Assembly (NCBI GenBank): GCA_029260555.1
Contig: JAJDCZ010000044.1
Coordinates: forward strand, 1-64,000
DNA from: Phycisphaerales bacterium
Lineage (GTDB): Bacteria; Planctomycetota; Phycisphaerae; Phycisphaerales; UBA1924
DNA length: 64,000 bases
Direction of reading: 5' to 3'
The notes beneath the pieces are model-generated. The model was given only the letters and a program-made list of their open reading frames with translations, was not told where the DNA came from and searched no databases. Of this stretch, positions 34,347 through 42,793 are shown piece after piece; positions within the stretch are counted from its first letter, which is position 1, and every line of letters starts with the position of its first letter. A program made the position numbers and the translations under genes.

Positions 34347-36095
34347 TCAAACTATCGGCAGGCTCACCCGCGACTCCAGCTCATCAACAGGCACCGCGAT
34401 CAAATCATAATCCTGCCAGCCCACGACCACACACCGCACCAACTCGCCTGATGCCTTGGGTGTGCGCGAGCGCACGAAAGTCACCGCATCGACCTGCGGA
34501 GCCTGGAAATAACAGCGACCCTGCTGAAGAAATCGGCTGTTTTCATCATTGGGAGCAGCATCGCTGGCCAGACCCTGATCAATCAACACATCAAAACGCA
34601 CGCCTGTCTTCAGAGGATCCTCAGCATCGAACTGACCCGCCAGATATTCAGCCTGCTCAAAGGCGATCTCCTGCTGAAGTGCCATCAACTCGCCCTTGCG
34701 CTGAGCCTTGATGCGTGCTGGCACCGCCAGTTTCATATCCTGCTCCAGCGTACCTGCAGGCGTGCCGGGTTCTGCAGAATACTCAAACACCCCCAGGGCT
34801 TCAAAGCCGATTTCTTCAACAAACGCGAGCAATGCGTCATGATCCTGCTCAGTCTCACCCGGAAAACCTGTAATAAGCGTGGTTCTGATCGCCAGCCCGG
34901 GGATTTTCTCACGCAACTCGCACATAAGCTCTGCCTGTTGCGTCGCAGACACATGCCGGCGCATCTTCTCAAGCATGTGATCCGTCGCGTGCTGGAGCGG
35001 AATGTCAATATAAGGCACCAGCACGCTCTGCTCACACATCTCGGCAAACGCCTCGATAAACTCGCTGCGAAAGTTCGAGGGATAGGCATACATCAACCTC
35101 ACCCACCCCATACCCGAAGCCCCGTGTGCCTTTTCAACCGATTCACAAACATCCTTAAGCAGATCAGGCAACCCCCCACGACCAAACAGCCCCCCGGGAT
35201 CAGCCAGTGCCCAGCCCTGATCAAAGCCCAAGCCGATGTCATCGCCATAGCTCGTGGTGTCCTGGCCGATGAGATTGATCTCAAAAGCCCCATCACGGAC
35301 CAGTTCCTGGGCTTCATCTGCAATGCGAGCCCGCGGCTTGGAGCGCATCTTCCCCCGAATCGACGGAATCGTGCAAAAAGCACACTTCTGATTGCACCCC
35401 TCGCCAATACGAAGATATGCGTAGTGCCGAGGCGTCAGCCTGAGCCGGGCTGAATCATCCTCAAAGTAGCCAATCCCTTTGCCATCCTTGCCTTGAACGG
35501 TCAGCCCTGTGGTTTGAATGCCTCGATCTGCAGCCGCACTCAGAGCATTGGCAGAAACCCAATACTTCGGACCATGCTCAGAATCCGCAAGTGCCTCTCG
35601 CTCTGGGGTCTGCCCTGTGACCGCATCAACAATGTGATCTCGATCAAATACACCGATCATCGCATCAATCCCAGGCTCCCACTGGATCATCCTGGCCCGA
35701 TGCCTTTGTACCAGACACCCCGCCACCACCACCCGTTTGAGCCGCCCACGCTCCTTGGCAGCCACAGCCTGTTTAATAACCGCCAGCGATTCATCTTTGG
35801 ATGCTTCAAGAAAGCCACAGGTATTGATCACAATGGCATCAGCACTTGGAAGCGTCTGGGATTCATCAACCTCAGCGTCAGAGACTGGAGCTGAGGATTC
35901 GCCCTCGACATGGGCAGCGTCATCCCACCGCTCAGATTCCTGAGCTTCCCAAGGCACAGGGGTGATGCCTGATTCTGCCAGCAGCCCCAACATTTTTTCT
36001 GAATCAACAAGGTTCTTGGGACAGCCCAGCGAGACAAACGCAACGGTTCGGATCGCTTCGTGAGAGTCGCAAGATGAGGCATTTGACGCAGCCAT
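34347..36095 (-). CDS. rimO: Ribosomal protein S12 methylthiotransferase
   Basis: RimO is a radical-SAM enzyme that adds a methylthio group to an Asp of ribosomal protein S12. The 582-residue protein is longer than the usual ~440. It has the UPF0004 domain (SLGCPKNLVDSEKMLGLL, INTCGFL, AGCLVQRH with three cluster Cys), then the radical-SAM CNQKCAFCTIP triad with GEG before it, and a C-terminal TRAM-like segment (VRFDVLIDQGLA ... GRCYFQAPQVDAVTFVRS). The extra length is mainly an acidic insertion near residues 40-70 inside the first domain and another near 155-220, which I take as lineage-specific. It heads the rimO-ftsW-murG gene set. Confidence 0.94.
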   Translation of the reverse strand: MAASNASSCDSHEAIRTVAFVSLGCPKNLVDSEKMLGLLAESGITPVPWEAQESERWDDAAHVEGESSAPVSDAEVDESQTLPSADAIVINTCGFLEASKDESLAVIKQAVAAKERGRLKRVVVAGCLVQRHRARMIQWEPGIDAMIGVFDRDHIVDAVTGQTPEREALADSEHGPKYWVSANALSAAADRGIQTTGLTVQGKDGKGIGYFEDDSARLRLTPRHYAYLRIGEGCNQKCAFCTIPSIRGKMRSKPRARIADEAQELVRDGAFEINLIGQDTTSYGDDIGLGFDQGWALADPGGLFGRGGLPDLLKDVCESVEKAHGASGMGWVRLMYAYPSNFRSEFIEAFAEMCEQSVLVPYIDIPLQHATDHMLEKMRRHVSATQQAELMCELREKIPGLAIRTTLITGFPGETEQDHDALLAFVEEIGFEALGVFEYSAEPGTPAGTLEQDMKLAVPARIKAQRKGELMALQQEIAFEQAEYLAGQFDAEDPLKTGVRFDVLIDQGLASDAAPNDENSRFLQQGRCYFQAPQVDAVTFVRSRTPKASGELVRCVVVGWQDYDLIAVPVDELESRVSLPIV

Positions 36096-36373
36096 CCAAG
36101 GCTACTGTATCCGCCTGACCATCCACAAGCAGTTTCATTAGAATGATTCAATTCATCCCAGCCTATCTCGGCACCGAGATTGATGGCCCATTATCCATAT
36201 GACGCATCAGACTGTCCCAATTTTCATGGAACATCGCCTGCTCAAGAGACGAATAGAAGGATGTCACCTTGACCGTGACGACCCGGACCAGGCATGAGGC
36301 CAAGAAGCTTTTTTTCAAATTGCTCGCCTGATGACAGATGAATGGTTCGGGTGTATTACCACGAAAAACTGCG
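36096..36373. other. Intergenic stretch before the RNA candidate
   Basis: This 278-base stretch lies upstream of rimO on one side. It contains no convincing gene; a minus-strand frame crosses it without ribosome site or recognisable motif. It must contain the rimO promoter and probably that of the structured RNA. Confidence 0.5.
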
Positions 36374-36580
36374 CTGCGGAGCTGGGCAATGCTTGGAAAA
36401 GCGTTGCAGGCATGTGGTGTGCAATCGAAAGTCCGCAGGGGAAACAGGGGTTCGCAATGTGAGGGAGCATTGCGATCTTTGGGCGTCATAGGGCTGCTCG
36501 TTCAGAGCCTTGAGAGGGATCCATGACGCCTGGTGTGCTCAGCGGGAGAAATCCCGCTGAGACACTTGCTCGGTGAGTGT
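36374..36580 (+). ncRNA. Candidate multi-helix structured RNA, family unknown
   Basis: At least five helices follow one another. (1) CTGCGGA 36374-36380 pairs with TCCGCAG 36432-36438, enclosing (2) a nine-pair hairpin 36386-36394/36399-36407 capped by GGAA. (3) TCGCAATG 36452-36459 pairs with CATTGCGA 36468-36475. (4) GGCGTCAT 36482-36489 pairs with ATGACGCC 36523-36530 with an inner GGCT/AGCC stem. (5) A ten-pair stem 36538-36547/36552-36561 capped by GAAA, extended by GTGT/ACAC with one bulge. Both tetraloops are GNRA only when read on the plus strand, fixing orientation. I do not recognise it as RNase P RNA, tmRNA, 4.5S or 6S RNA. It lies in a 667-base gap with no convincing gene and precedes a small winged-helix-like gene. 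Confidence 0.65.
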
Positions 36581-36762
36581 CGTGCAGGATTCAGTTTGTT
36601 CGTTTTCCGCGTAGACCTGCACTTCTCTGAAAAAAACCGACAGACCAAGGCCCGCAGGTGGGATGATCAGAGATGGTTATGCCGGGGAAGGATGAGGATG
36701 GTCCCAGAACGCCCTGGAAGGTGGAGTTTCGGGGCTCATGGAGAGAAGAGAGGGGATTTATC
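36581..36762 (+). promoter_or_regulatory. Leader region of the small winged-helix gene
   Basis: This stretch connects the structured RNA to the downstream gene. A GAGGGG ribosome site lies about eight bases before the ATG at 36763. I see no terminator between the RNA and the gene, so the RNA could be a long 5' leader rather than a separate transcript. Confidence 0.45.
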
Positions 36763-37011
36763 ATGAAGTTAGCCATCAACAAGCGAGGCAGCCTGCTGAT
36801 CGCGCTGGAAGCTTTGTTTTATGACGATTCCAGACGCTTTGAGGATCGACTCTGGCTGGGCTTTGGCGATCACTGGCTGCTTGTGCGTTCCGGCCTTGTG
36901 CGTGATGGCGTGATTTCCATCAACAAGAACGAAACTTCCATCAGACTGACCTCCAGAGGTCGGCGTCTGGTCGAAAAACTACAACGCGATGTGCCAGACA
37001 CAGCCCGCTGA
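36763..37011 (+). CDS. Small winged-helix-like protein
   Basis: An 82-residue protein. The C-terminal half (LLVRSGLVRDGVISINKNETSIRLTSRGRRLVEKL) has the pattern of a winged-helix beta-wing: a helix ending in L.R.G, two short strands and an LTS.GR..V closing helix, as in MarR/PadR/phage-type regulators. The N-terminal half is a helix-rich MKLAINKRGSLLIALEALF. A strong GAGGGG ribosome site decides the ATG at 36763 over an in-frame upstream ATG at 36673. It could bind DNA or RNA; no partner gene is adjacent on the plus strand, and the structured RNA lies 180 bases upstream. Confidence 0.6.
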   Translation: MKLAINKRGSLLIALEALFYDDSRRFEDRLWLGFGDHWLLVRSGLVRDGVISINKNETSIRLTSRGRRLVEKLQRDVPDTAR

Positions 37012-37148
37012 ACGACAAACTACCTCAACTCGCATGATCCCGCGCCAGTTTGTGCATTACCCTCGCAAACTGTGACAGCAATATCGCGAGAATGTGAGAT
37101 GGGGATATGGGGGGGTGGGTGGGGCCAGGAAATATGCGGAAAAAGATC

Positions 37149-37171
37149 ACTCCCTGACGGTCGCGGCTCGT
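37149..37171. repeat. Single copy of the dispersed palindromic repeat
   Basis: The core CTGACGGTCGCGGCTCGT is identical to the copy at 59921-59938 and nearly so to that at 13216-13240. Here only one arm is found, in the gap between the small winged-helix gene and the WD40 gene. Confidence 0.85.
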
Positions 37172-37254
37172 TTCTGCATGAACCTGCATCTTTTTGCAGC
37201 AACACGGACCACACCAGCCTGCAATTGTGGCACTGCCACTGAAAATTGCCTTGA

Positions 37255-38286
37255 TTATGAACTTCTGACAGCGTTTGCATTCCAGACGCGTGCAGTGCGA
37301 TCAACTGAGCCTGTCACAATGCGGGACGCATCGTTTGTCATGGCGACAGCTTTGACCGCAGCGTGATGCCCGATCATTCGTGCAATTTCCTGCCCTGCAT
37401 CAACATCCCATAGCCTGGCGGTGCGATCACTGGATGAGGATGCTGCCAGATGGCCGCTTTGATCGAGAGTCGCGCTGCAGATGGCTTTGCCGTGGCCTTT
37501 GATTTTGGAAACAAGTGTGCCGGAATGGGTTTCGTAGATGCGAAGTCGCCGATCGCCACAGGCGATGATGATTCGATTGCCATCTGCTGAAAAATCAATT
37601 GCGTGAATACCCAGAATCTGCTCGGGCAGCGTGATGGTTGGTTCAAGGGTGCTCACGCTGCGAATGGTGACAACGCCTTCAGCATCGCCAGCTGCAAAAA
37701 GCTCGCCACCAGGATGAATCGCAATGCTCCTCACGCTGGCATCATGAGCAACCTGGCTGATCAACGCAGAAGTGTGTGCATCAAAGATTCTGACGCAATC
37801 ATCGTATGAGCCTGCAACAACCAGCTTGCCATCGGGGCTTAAAGCACAAGAGGCAATCATCTCAGAATGCGTTTCAGGCTCAGACCTTGCGAACTTTGTG
37901 AGATAAAGAAGGGGATAGAACGCTGTTAAAACTGTACTGACAGCCTGAAAAAAACTGGGATGCTGTCTGGCAACAGGCTCATGGGTACTCATGCAGGCGA
38001 GTTGCTCACCAGTGGCAAGATCAAAGATGCGCGACGAGCTGTCATCTGATCCTGTCAGAGCACCGAGGCTGTCGGGTGTAAACGCAACCGCGTTGATTGC
38101 ATCAAGATGTCCTGTCAGTTCATGGATGAGCACGCCGGTGTCGGTGTCAAAGAGCCTGGCAATGCCATCAGCACAGCCCGTCAGAACAAACTGACCATCC
38201 TCTGATATTGCAACGGCATTCACCGCGCCCTGATGGTGGGTCATGGTGGCACTCTGGGCGAGTTGTCGCATGTCAGGATGGATCAT
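37255..38286 (-). CDS. WD40 repeat beta-propeller protein
   Basis: A 343-residue protein made almost wholly of WD40 repeats, about seven, spaced roughly 42 residues apart, each with a GH/AH start and a closing W/F-D pattern (ARLFDTDTG, SRIFDLATG, VRIFDAHTS, RLRIYETHSG, ARLWDVDAG, ARVWNANA). It predicts a complete single propeller. There is no signal peptide, so it is likely a cytoplasmic scaffold. A roughly 30-residue insertion near residues 108-140 (VLTAFYPLLYLTKF) is hydrophobic and interrupts the pattern between repeats 2 and 3. It starts 42 bases after pdxH on the same strand, with a poly-G tract in the gap. Confidence 0.88.
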   Translation of the reverse strand: MIHPDMRQLAQSATMTHHQGAVNAVAISEDGQFVLTGCADGIARLFDTDTGVLIHELTGHLDAINAVAFTPDSLGALTGSDDSSSRIFDLATGEQLACMSTHEPVARQHPSFFQAVSTVLTAFYPLLYLTKFARSEPETHSEMIASCALSPDGKLVVAGSYDDCVRIFDAHTSALISQVAHDASVRSIAIHPGGELFAAGDAEGVVTIRSVSTLEPTITLPEQILGIHAIDFSADGNRIIIACGDRRLRIYETHSGTLVSKIKGHGKAICSATLDQSGHLAASSSSDRTARLWDVDAGQEIARMIGHHAAVKAVAMTNDASRIVTGSVDRTARVWNANAVRSS

Positions 38287-38308
38287 GGAAAATGCGGTGA
38301 GAGGAGTT

Positions 38309-38335
38309 GGGAGGGGGGGGAGGGGGGGTCAGGGG
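38309..38335 (+). repeat. Poly-G tract at the end of pdxH
   Basis: Runs of eight, seven and four G on the plus strand, with shorter runs before them, span the pdxH stop codon and the gap before the WD40 gene. On the plus strand it could form a quadruplex; the mRNA of the flanking minus-strand genes would carry the C-rich complement. Confidence 0.65.
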
Positions 38336-39060
38336 AACAGGCGTGAAGCAGACCAGGGGCTGGTCTGGTAATCGTCTGAATCTTCGCGGAGTTGAAGTGT
38401 TCTGGTCCATCGTGCCCGATCGTGGATGCGATCCTGATTATTGACCCAGAGTTCAACGCTCTGTGCCCACAGCCGAAACCCGCCCCAGTAGTCAGGTCTG
38501 GGGATGACGGGTGTTTCACCTGAACCCTGTTCATCCATGAGCTGTTCAACGGTGATGCCGAAGTGAACCATCGCATGGCCTATAGCTTCGATGAGTTCAT
38601 CTCGAGATGCCATGGGTTGAGATTGCTGAGAAGCCCAGGCGCCCAGTTGCCTTGAAATGGGGCGAGTGGCGAAGTAAGTATCTGATTCTGTAGCTGGCGA
38701 TCGGAGAACGGGCCCTTGAATGCGGACTTGCCGACCTGCTTGGTCCCAGTGAAAAACGAGGGCTGCGTGTGGATGGGCGATCAGCGACTTGCCCTTGGCA
38801 CTTTGATAGTTTGTATGAAAAACGACATAACCTGCTTGAACATCAAGATGCTTGGCCAGCACCATTCGGCCCTCAGGCAACCCATCAGGGCTCACAGTAC
38901 ACAAACAAACTGAATGTGGGTTGGGGGTCTTCTGGAGTTGGTGGGCCTGGGTGAGCCAGTGGTCAATGAGCGTGAAAGGCTCTGAAGGCAGAAGCTCAGG
39001 CAGCCCATCTTCACAAGCAAAGGGGTCGGAACTGAACAGATCGTCAGCAGGTTTGGTCAT
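38329..39060 (-). CDS. pdxH: Pyridoxamine 5'-phosphate oxidase
   Basis: PdxH oxidises pyridoxine or pyridoxamine 5'-phosphate to PLP with FMN and O2. The 243-residue product has the FMN-binding signature GRMVLAKHLDVQAGYVVFHTNYQSAKG, VFHWDQAGRQVRIQGPV, SQPMASRDEL, and the C-terminal PDYWGGFRLWAQSVELW...RIHDRARWTR substrate-binding segment. The ATG at 39060 matches the usual N-terminal length; a farther upstream in-frame start would overlap the divergent dnaB leader. PdxH needs molecular oxygen, so the organism meets oxygen at least at times. Confidence 0.95.
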   Translation of the reverse strand: MTKPADDLFSSDPFACEDGLPELLPSEPFTLIDHWLTQAHQLQKTPNPHSVCLCTVSPDGLPEGRMVLAKHLDVQAGYVVFHTNYQSAKGKSLIAHPHAALVFHWDQAGRQVRIQGPVLRSPATESDTYFATRPISRQLGAWASQQSQPMASRDELIEAIGHAMVHFGITVEQLMDEQGSGETPVIPRPDYWGGFRLWAQSVELWVNNQDRIHDRARWTRTLQLREDSDDYQTSPWSASRLFP

Positions 39061-39152
39061 AGGGTGATCATAGGTCGATTTTTTTCTTGAAAGGCTGTGA
39101 AGAAGCTGACCATTTGCTCGCTTTGGAAGAATTTTACGGGACAATACAAGTG

Positions 39153-40844
39153 ATGACTACTGCTGCGACCAACTTCAAGTCCGGATCAGCTGATGAGCGA
39201 GGCCCCAAACCTTCGCTTTCCAAGTTGTTCGATCGCCTGCCACCACATTCACTTGAAGCGGAGATGTCTCTCCTGGGATCGTTGATTATCGATCCCATGA
39301 TGATGAGCGAGGTGATCCCCACGCTGGCGGGGCCTGATGCGTTTTACAAGGAAGCGCATGCTGAGGTTTTTTCGTGTCTGTTGACGCTTTATGATCAAAA
39401 GCAAAGCGGGGATCTGGTTCAGCTGGTGAGTCTGCTCCAGGGTCGAGCATCACTGACAGAAGTTGGCGGGGTTGATTATCTTGAGGAGCTTGCATCTGCG
39501 GTGCCCTCAGCGGTCAATGCACCACATTATGCGCGCATCGTGAGTGATACTTTTCAGCTGCGTCAGCTCATCGACGCTGCGGGTCAGATTCTGTACGATG
39601 CCTACAACACCGGCGGGCAGGGACCAGACACAACAAGAGAAGTGCTTGATGTTGCTGAGCAACGCATCTTCGAGATTGCCAACCTTGAACAGTCCAGCGA
39701 TCCGCAACGACTGGCGGACATGCTGCAGGATGAAATTGATCGCCTGGAAGCGCTCCTTGATAATCGTGGCGTCAGCGGGCTGTCCACGGGGTATTCCAAG
39801 CTTGATGAAATGCTCAGCGGGATGCAGCCTGGCGAGTTGATCATCGTGGCTGCTCGTCCTTCAATGGGCAAGACTTCGCTGGCGTTGAACATGGCTGAGC
39901 AGATGGCGCTAGGTGGAGCACCAAGTGCATCGCACACGACGCCTCAGTCGGTCGGGTTTTTCTCGCTGGAAATGTCCAAGAGTGCTGTCGCCCAGAGGCT
40001 TCTCAGCGCCCGCTCAGGCGTCAGCATGGATCGCATGCGCAAGGGGTATCTGGGCGAGATGTCCAAGGAAAAAGGCGAAGAGATTTTTCGTTCGCTGATC
40101 TCAGCATCCAGCGAGCTTCGTGAAGCGCCGATCGTGGTTGACGATTCTGCATCACTGACCGTGATGGGCTTGCGAGCACGCGCCCGGCGGATGGTTGCCA
40201 AGCATCAGATCAAAGCCATCATGGTGGATTATCTTCAGCTCATGACCGCACCGGGTTCAGCGCGAGAATCTCGTCAGGTTGAAGTGTCTGCCATCAGCCG
40301 AGGCATCAAAGCCCTGGCACGAGAACTCAATGTGCCGATCGTTTGCCTGGCCCAACTCAACCGAGGTGCAGAACAGCGCGAAGGACATCGACCACGCATG
40401 AGCGATTTGCGTGAATCAGGCTCGATTGAACAGGATGCGGATGTGATCATCCTCCTGCACCGCGAAGCGTATTACCACAAGGGCGACCCCTCGTGGGACC
40501 CAAACTCAATCGAGTTTGACGAACTGAACCGGGAAAAACTCAATATCGCTGAGCTCATCATCGCCAAGCAGCGCAACGGCCCAACGGGCATCGTCAAACT
40601 CACCTGGGACGAACGAACAACACGCTTCCGTGATTTCGCTGGCTCAGGTTATGACGATGACTCTGGCTTCGCAGGCAGTAACAGCGGGTTTGGCGGAGGT
40701 GCTGGGGGCGGAGGGGGGGGTGGGGCACCGTTTGAACCTGGCGATTCGACCTTTTCTGGCCGACCCAAAACCGGACCAGAAGCAGGATTCCGCGACGGCG
40801 GCGGACCAAACGATGACGATGACCTGCAAGGCTTGCCTGTCTGA
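39153..40844 (+). CDS. dnaB: Replicative DNA helicase
   Basis: DnaB is the hexameric 5'-3' replicative helicase. The 563-residue protein has the DnaB N-domain (SLEAEMSLLGSLIIDPMMMSEV at about 33) and the RecA-like C-domain: Walker A AARPSMGKTSLALNMA near 235, SLEMSKSAVAQRLL, DYLQLMTAPG as Walker B, LAQLNRGAEQR, and RESGSIEQDADVIILLHR with the arginine-finger region AKQRNGPTG. After ~485 follows a glycine-rich (GGGAGGGGGGG) linker and an acidic tail ending DDDDLQGL, which resembles the C-terminal tip of SSB-type tails. The ATG at 39153 fits the family; 92 bases separate it from the divergent pdxH. Confidence 0.96.
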   Translation: MTTAATNFKSGSADERGPKPSLSKLFDRLPPHSLEAEMSLLGSLIIDPMMMSEVIPTLAGPDAFYKEAHAEVFSCLLTLYDQKQSGDLVQLVSLLQGRASLTEVGGVDYLEELASAVPSAVNAPHYARIVSDTFQLRQLIDAAGQILYDAYNTGGQGPDTTREVLDVAEQRIFEIANLEQSSDPQRLADMLQDEIDRLEALLDNRGVSGLSTGYSKLDEMLSGMQPGELIIVAARPSMGKTSLALNMAEQMALGGAPSASHTTPQSVGFFSLEMSKSAVAQRLLSARSGVSMDRMRKGYLGEMSKEKGEEIFRSLISASSELREAPIVVDDSASLTVMGLRARARRMVAKHQIKAIMVDYLQLMTAPGSARESRQVEVSAISRGIKALARELNVPIVCLAQLNRGAEQREGHRPRMSDLRESGSIEQDADVIILLHREAYYHKGDPSWDPNSIEFDELNREKLNIAELIIAKQRNGPTGIVKLTWDERTTRFRDFAGSGYDDDSGFAGSNSGFGGGAGGGGGGGAPFEPGDSTFSGRPKTGPEAGFRDGGGPNDDDDLQGLPV

Positions 40845-40901
40845 GCAGGTCGATGCCTGACCCGTCAAGTGACCAGACAAAACCACCATACATGCCGAGG
40901 C

Positions 40902-42020
40902 TCAGCCTCCGGTTGCCATGAGATCATCAAATCCTTCGATGATATCGATGGGTGCAGCCTTGCCGTTGGAGTCCAGGTAGATCCCGCCACTTGGCGACTG
41001 GAACGACCAGATATATTCCAGCGGGTCAGAGCTTTGCTGACCAAACTGCCGAAAGCCTTTATCCTTCTTTGAAAAATACACGCCATCAGATCCTGCTGAT
41101 TGCAGCACAAATGCTGATCGTGGTGCTGTGGGATAAGTTCGATCAGAGCTGGAAAAACTGGGGTGCCCGAATAACGCTGCCATTGTTTTCAAGTGATCTG
41201 CCTGATAAGACCCCCCGATGATGCTGCCCCTGTTTGCATCGGTCTGATCTTCGCCGCCTTTGCCCAGCGAGGTTGCTTTGAGGAACGCTGCGTTTGAGTT
41301 CCAGTACATTCGTGCTGCATTTGGTGATGATGTATCTTCCAGAGCAAAGAGAACCGTGTTGTTGTCCACAGGCCCAGCATTCGCATTATCAACCCAGAGC
41401 AGCAGCGGGTTGCCAAAGGCATCGACAAGATCAGGCAGCTGGTTTGAGCCTTCCGGGCCTGTGTTGTCAGCATCGCCAATCTGTTGCCCAAGGTTTGAAT
41501 ACTGCGAAGCCATGAACCGGGGGTCTGGTGCAAAGTAAACCTGGTCGCTGTCGGTATTAACACCCAGAAGATCTACATTCAGTTGCGCCTGACTGCGCAC
41601 GCCACGAAGTGGACCAACATAAATGGCGCTTCTTGCACCACCCACACCCGCATTGCCCGGCAGTTTGGTGATGGCTCCCGCCCACGAAAGATCCAGAAGC
41701 GCATTTTCCATCGCAGACATGCCTCGCGTGGCATTATCCGGATCTCCCATCTGCTCGGGAGTGAACAGCCCCGGCATGCGACGATTGTCCTGCTGATATT
41801 GCACCGAAGCATTGATCACATCCGTCATCAACGCCCGCGAAGAGGTCGCCTTGGCAACTTTATTGGCTCCACCCAGTGCAGGCACCACGATGGCAATGAC
41901 CATCGCAATAATAAAGATCACGATCAGCAGTTCGATCAGGCTGAACGCCCGACCAGCACGATCACTCTTCCGATGATCAGAAATCTGTTTCGGGGCCAAC
42001 GGGCTTTTGGAAACTGTCAT
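40902..42020 (-). CDS. Pseudopilin-like protein with prepilin cleavage motif
   Basis: A 372-residue protein starting with a basic leader (HRKSDRAGR) followed by AFSLIELLIVIFIIAMVIAIVVPALGG, the type IV prepilin/pseudopilin signature, although the residue before Phe is Ala rather than Gly. The rest is a large globular domain of no family I recognise, with DTSSPNAARMYWNSNAAFL and a C-terminal SSDPLEYIWSFQSPSGGIYLDS. Planctomycetes encode many such lone pseudopilin-like proteins. A GAGG site eight bases before the ATG at 42020 decides the start. It converges with dnaB; no pilus or type II secretion machinery is near. Confidence 0.85.
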   Translation of the reverse strand: MTVSKSPLAPKQISDHRKSDRAGRAFSLIELLIVIFIIAMVIAIVVPALGGANKVAKATSSRALMTDVINASVQYQQDNRRMPGLFTPEQMGDPDNATRGMSAMENALLDLSWAGAITKLPGNAGVGGARSAIYVGPLRGVRSQAQLNVDLLGVNTDSDQVYFAPDPRFMASQYSNLGQQIGDADNTGPEGSNQLPDLVDAFGNPLLLWVDNANAGPVDNNTVLFALEDTSSPNAARMYWNSNAAFLKATSLGKGGEDQTDANRGSIIGGSYQADHLKTMAALFGHPSFSSSDRTYPTAPRSAFVLQSAGSDGVYFSKKDKGFRQFGQQSSDPLEYIWSFQSPSGGIYLDSNGKAAPIDIIEGFDDLMATGG

Positions 42021-42295
42021 TACGATACCTCGCCTTCTAACTCTTAAAAACACCCCGCACCCTCCACTCCGCCCCCTTCTGGCCCCCGCAAGCCTCACTC
42101 TTTGCTGACACCTGCCTATGGATCCTTTCGACTCATCGATGCATCTGGTTCCCGGGGATAGCAACCATTGCTCCAAACAAACACCAGCTTTGAATCCTGG
42201 CGTGCCTTGGCTTTGAGTATAGCAGCATCTTCCTGCACACTTCGAGAATCCAGTGCGGGGTTTGATCGACTGGTTCAGCCAGCGGATACTTCAGC
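42021..42295. other. Divergent intergenic region
   Basis: This gap of 275 bases lies between the pseudopilin-like gene and the phosphatase gene, which run outward. I see no gene, hairpin terminator or repeat in it; it should contain promoters for both sides. Confidence 0.5.
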
Positions 42296-42793
42296 GTGAC
42301 CCAGCGTTCAACCAGCAAAATCAAGGCTCCTCAAAGCCGCAAGCCTCTGACCATCCTCTTTGTATGCACAGGCAATACCTGCCGAAGCCCCATGGCCCAG
42401 GCGATCTGTCAACACGAAATCCGCGAAAGATTCGGACAAGCTGATCGTTTTTCCGTATTGTCTGCGGGTGTTGCTGCGATGCAAGGCATGCCCGCATCAC
42501 CGGAGGTGGCACAGGCGCTAGATCGACTGGGTATTGGCCTGCATGAGCATCAGTCTCAGCCTCTGACCCGGGAACTTCTGCACGATGCAGATATCGTGTT
42601 TGGTCTGACGCAAAGCCATGTGCAGGCCATCGAATCACTGGCTCTGGATTCTCAGCAAGTGCGTATCGAGCTTCTTGACCCCCAGCAGCAGGACATTCCC
42701 GACCCAATCGGGTGTTCGGTTCAGGTCTATGAGCAGACCGCACGCACGCTTTGGAAACTCATCAAACTCAGGCTCGAGGAACTATCAGCATGA
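42296..42793 (+). CDS. Low-molecular-weight phosphatase, probably protein-arginine phosphatase (YwlE-like)
   Basis: A 165-residue LMW-PTP-fold enzyme. The P-loop is FVCTGNTCRSPMAQ, with the CX5R catalytic Cys and Arg, and DP near the C-terminus (IPDPIG) supplies the general acid. In YwlE a Thr in this loop (CTGNTCRS) gives specificity for phospho-arginine, whereas tyrosine phosphatases have Ile/Leu there, so an arginine phosphatase is the better call. The C-terminus SVQVYEQTARTLWKLI also follows YwlE. It overlaps rpiB by four bases (ATGA), the same neighbour as in Bacillus ywlE-ywlF. Its partners would be McsB (not seen here) and ClpC (150-2723). Confidence 0.8.
   Translation: MTQRSTSKIKAPQSRKPLTILFVCTGNTCRSPMAQAICQHEIRERFGQADRFSVLSAGVAAMQGMPASPEVAQALDRLGIGLHEHQSQPLTRELLHDADIVFGLTQSHVQAIESLALDSQQVRIELLDPQQQDIPDPIGCSVQVYEQTARTLWKLIKLRLEELSA

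Noticed and set aside
36163-36489. Minus-strand open frame of 108 codons in the long gap
   Set aside because: No ribosome site or family motif, and its codons cover the helices of the RNA candidate.
36424-36660. Possible RNase P RNA, from a GAAAGTCCG segment and a later GACAGACC
   Set aside because: The segment is paired locally (36374-36380 with 36432-36438) and the other conserved blocks of RNase P RNA are missing.
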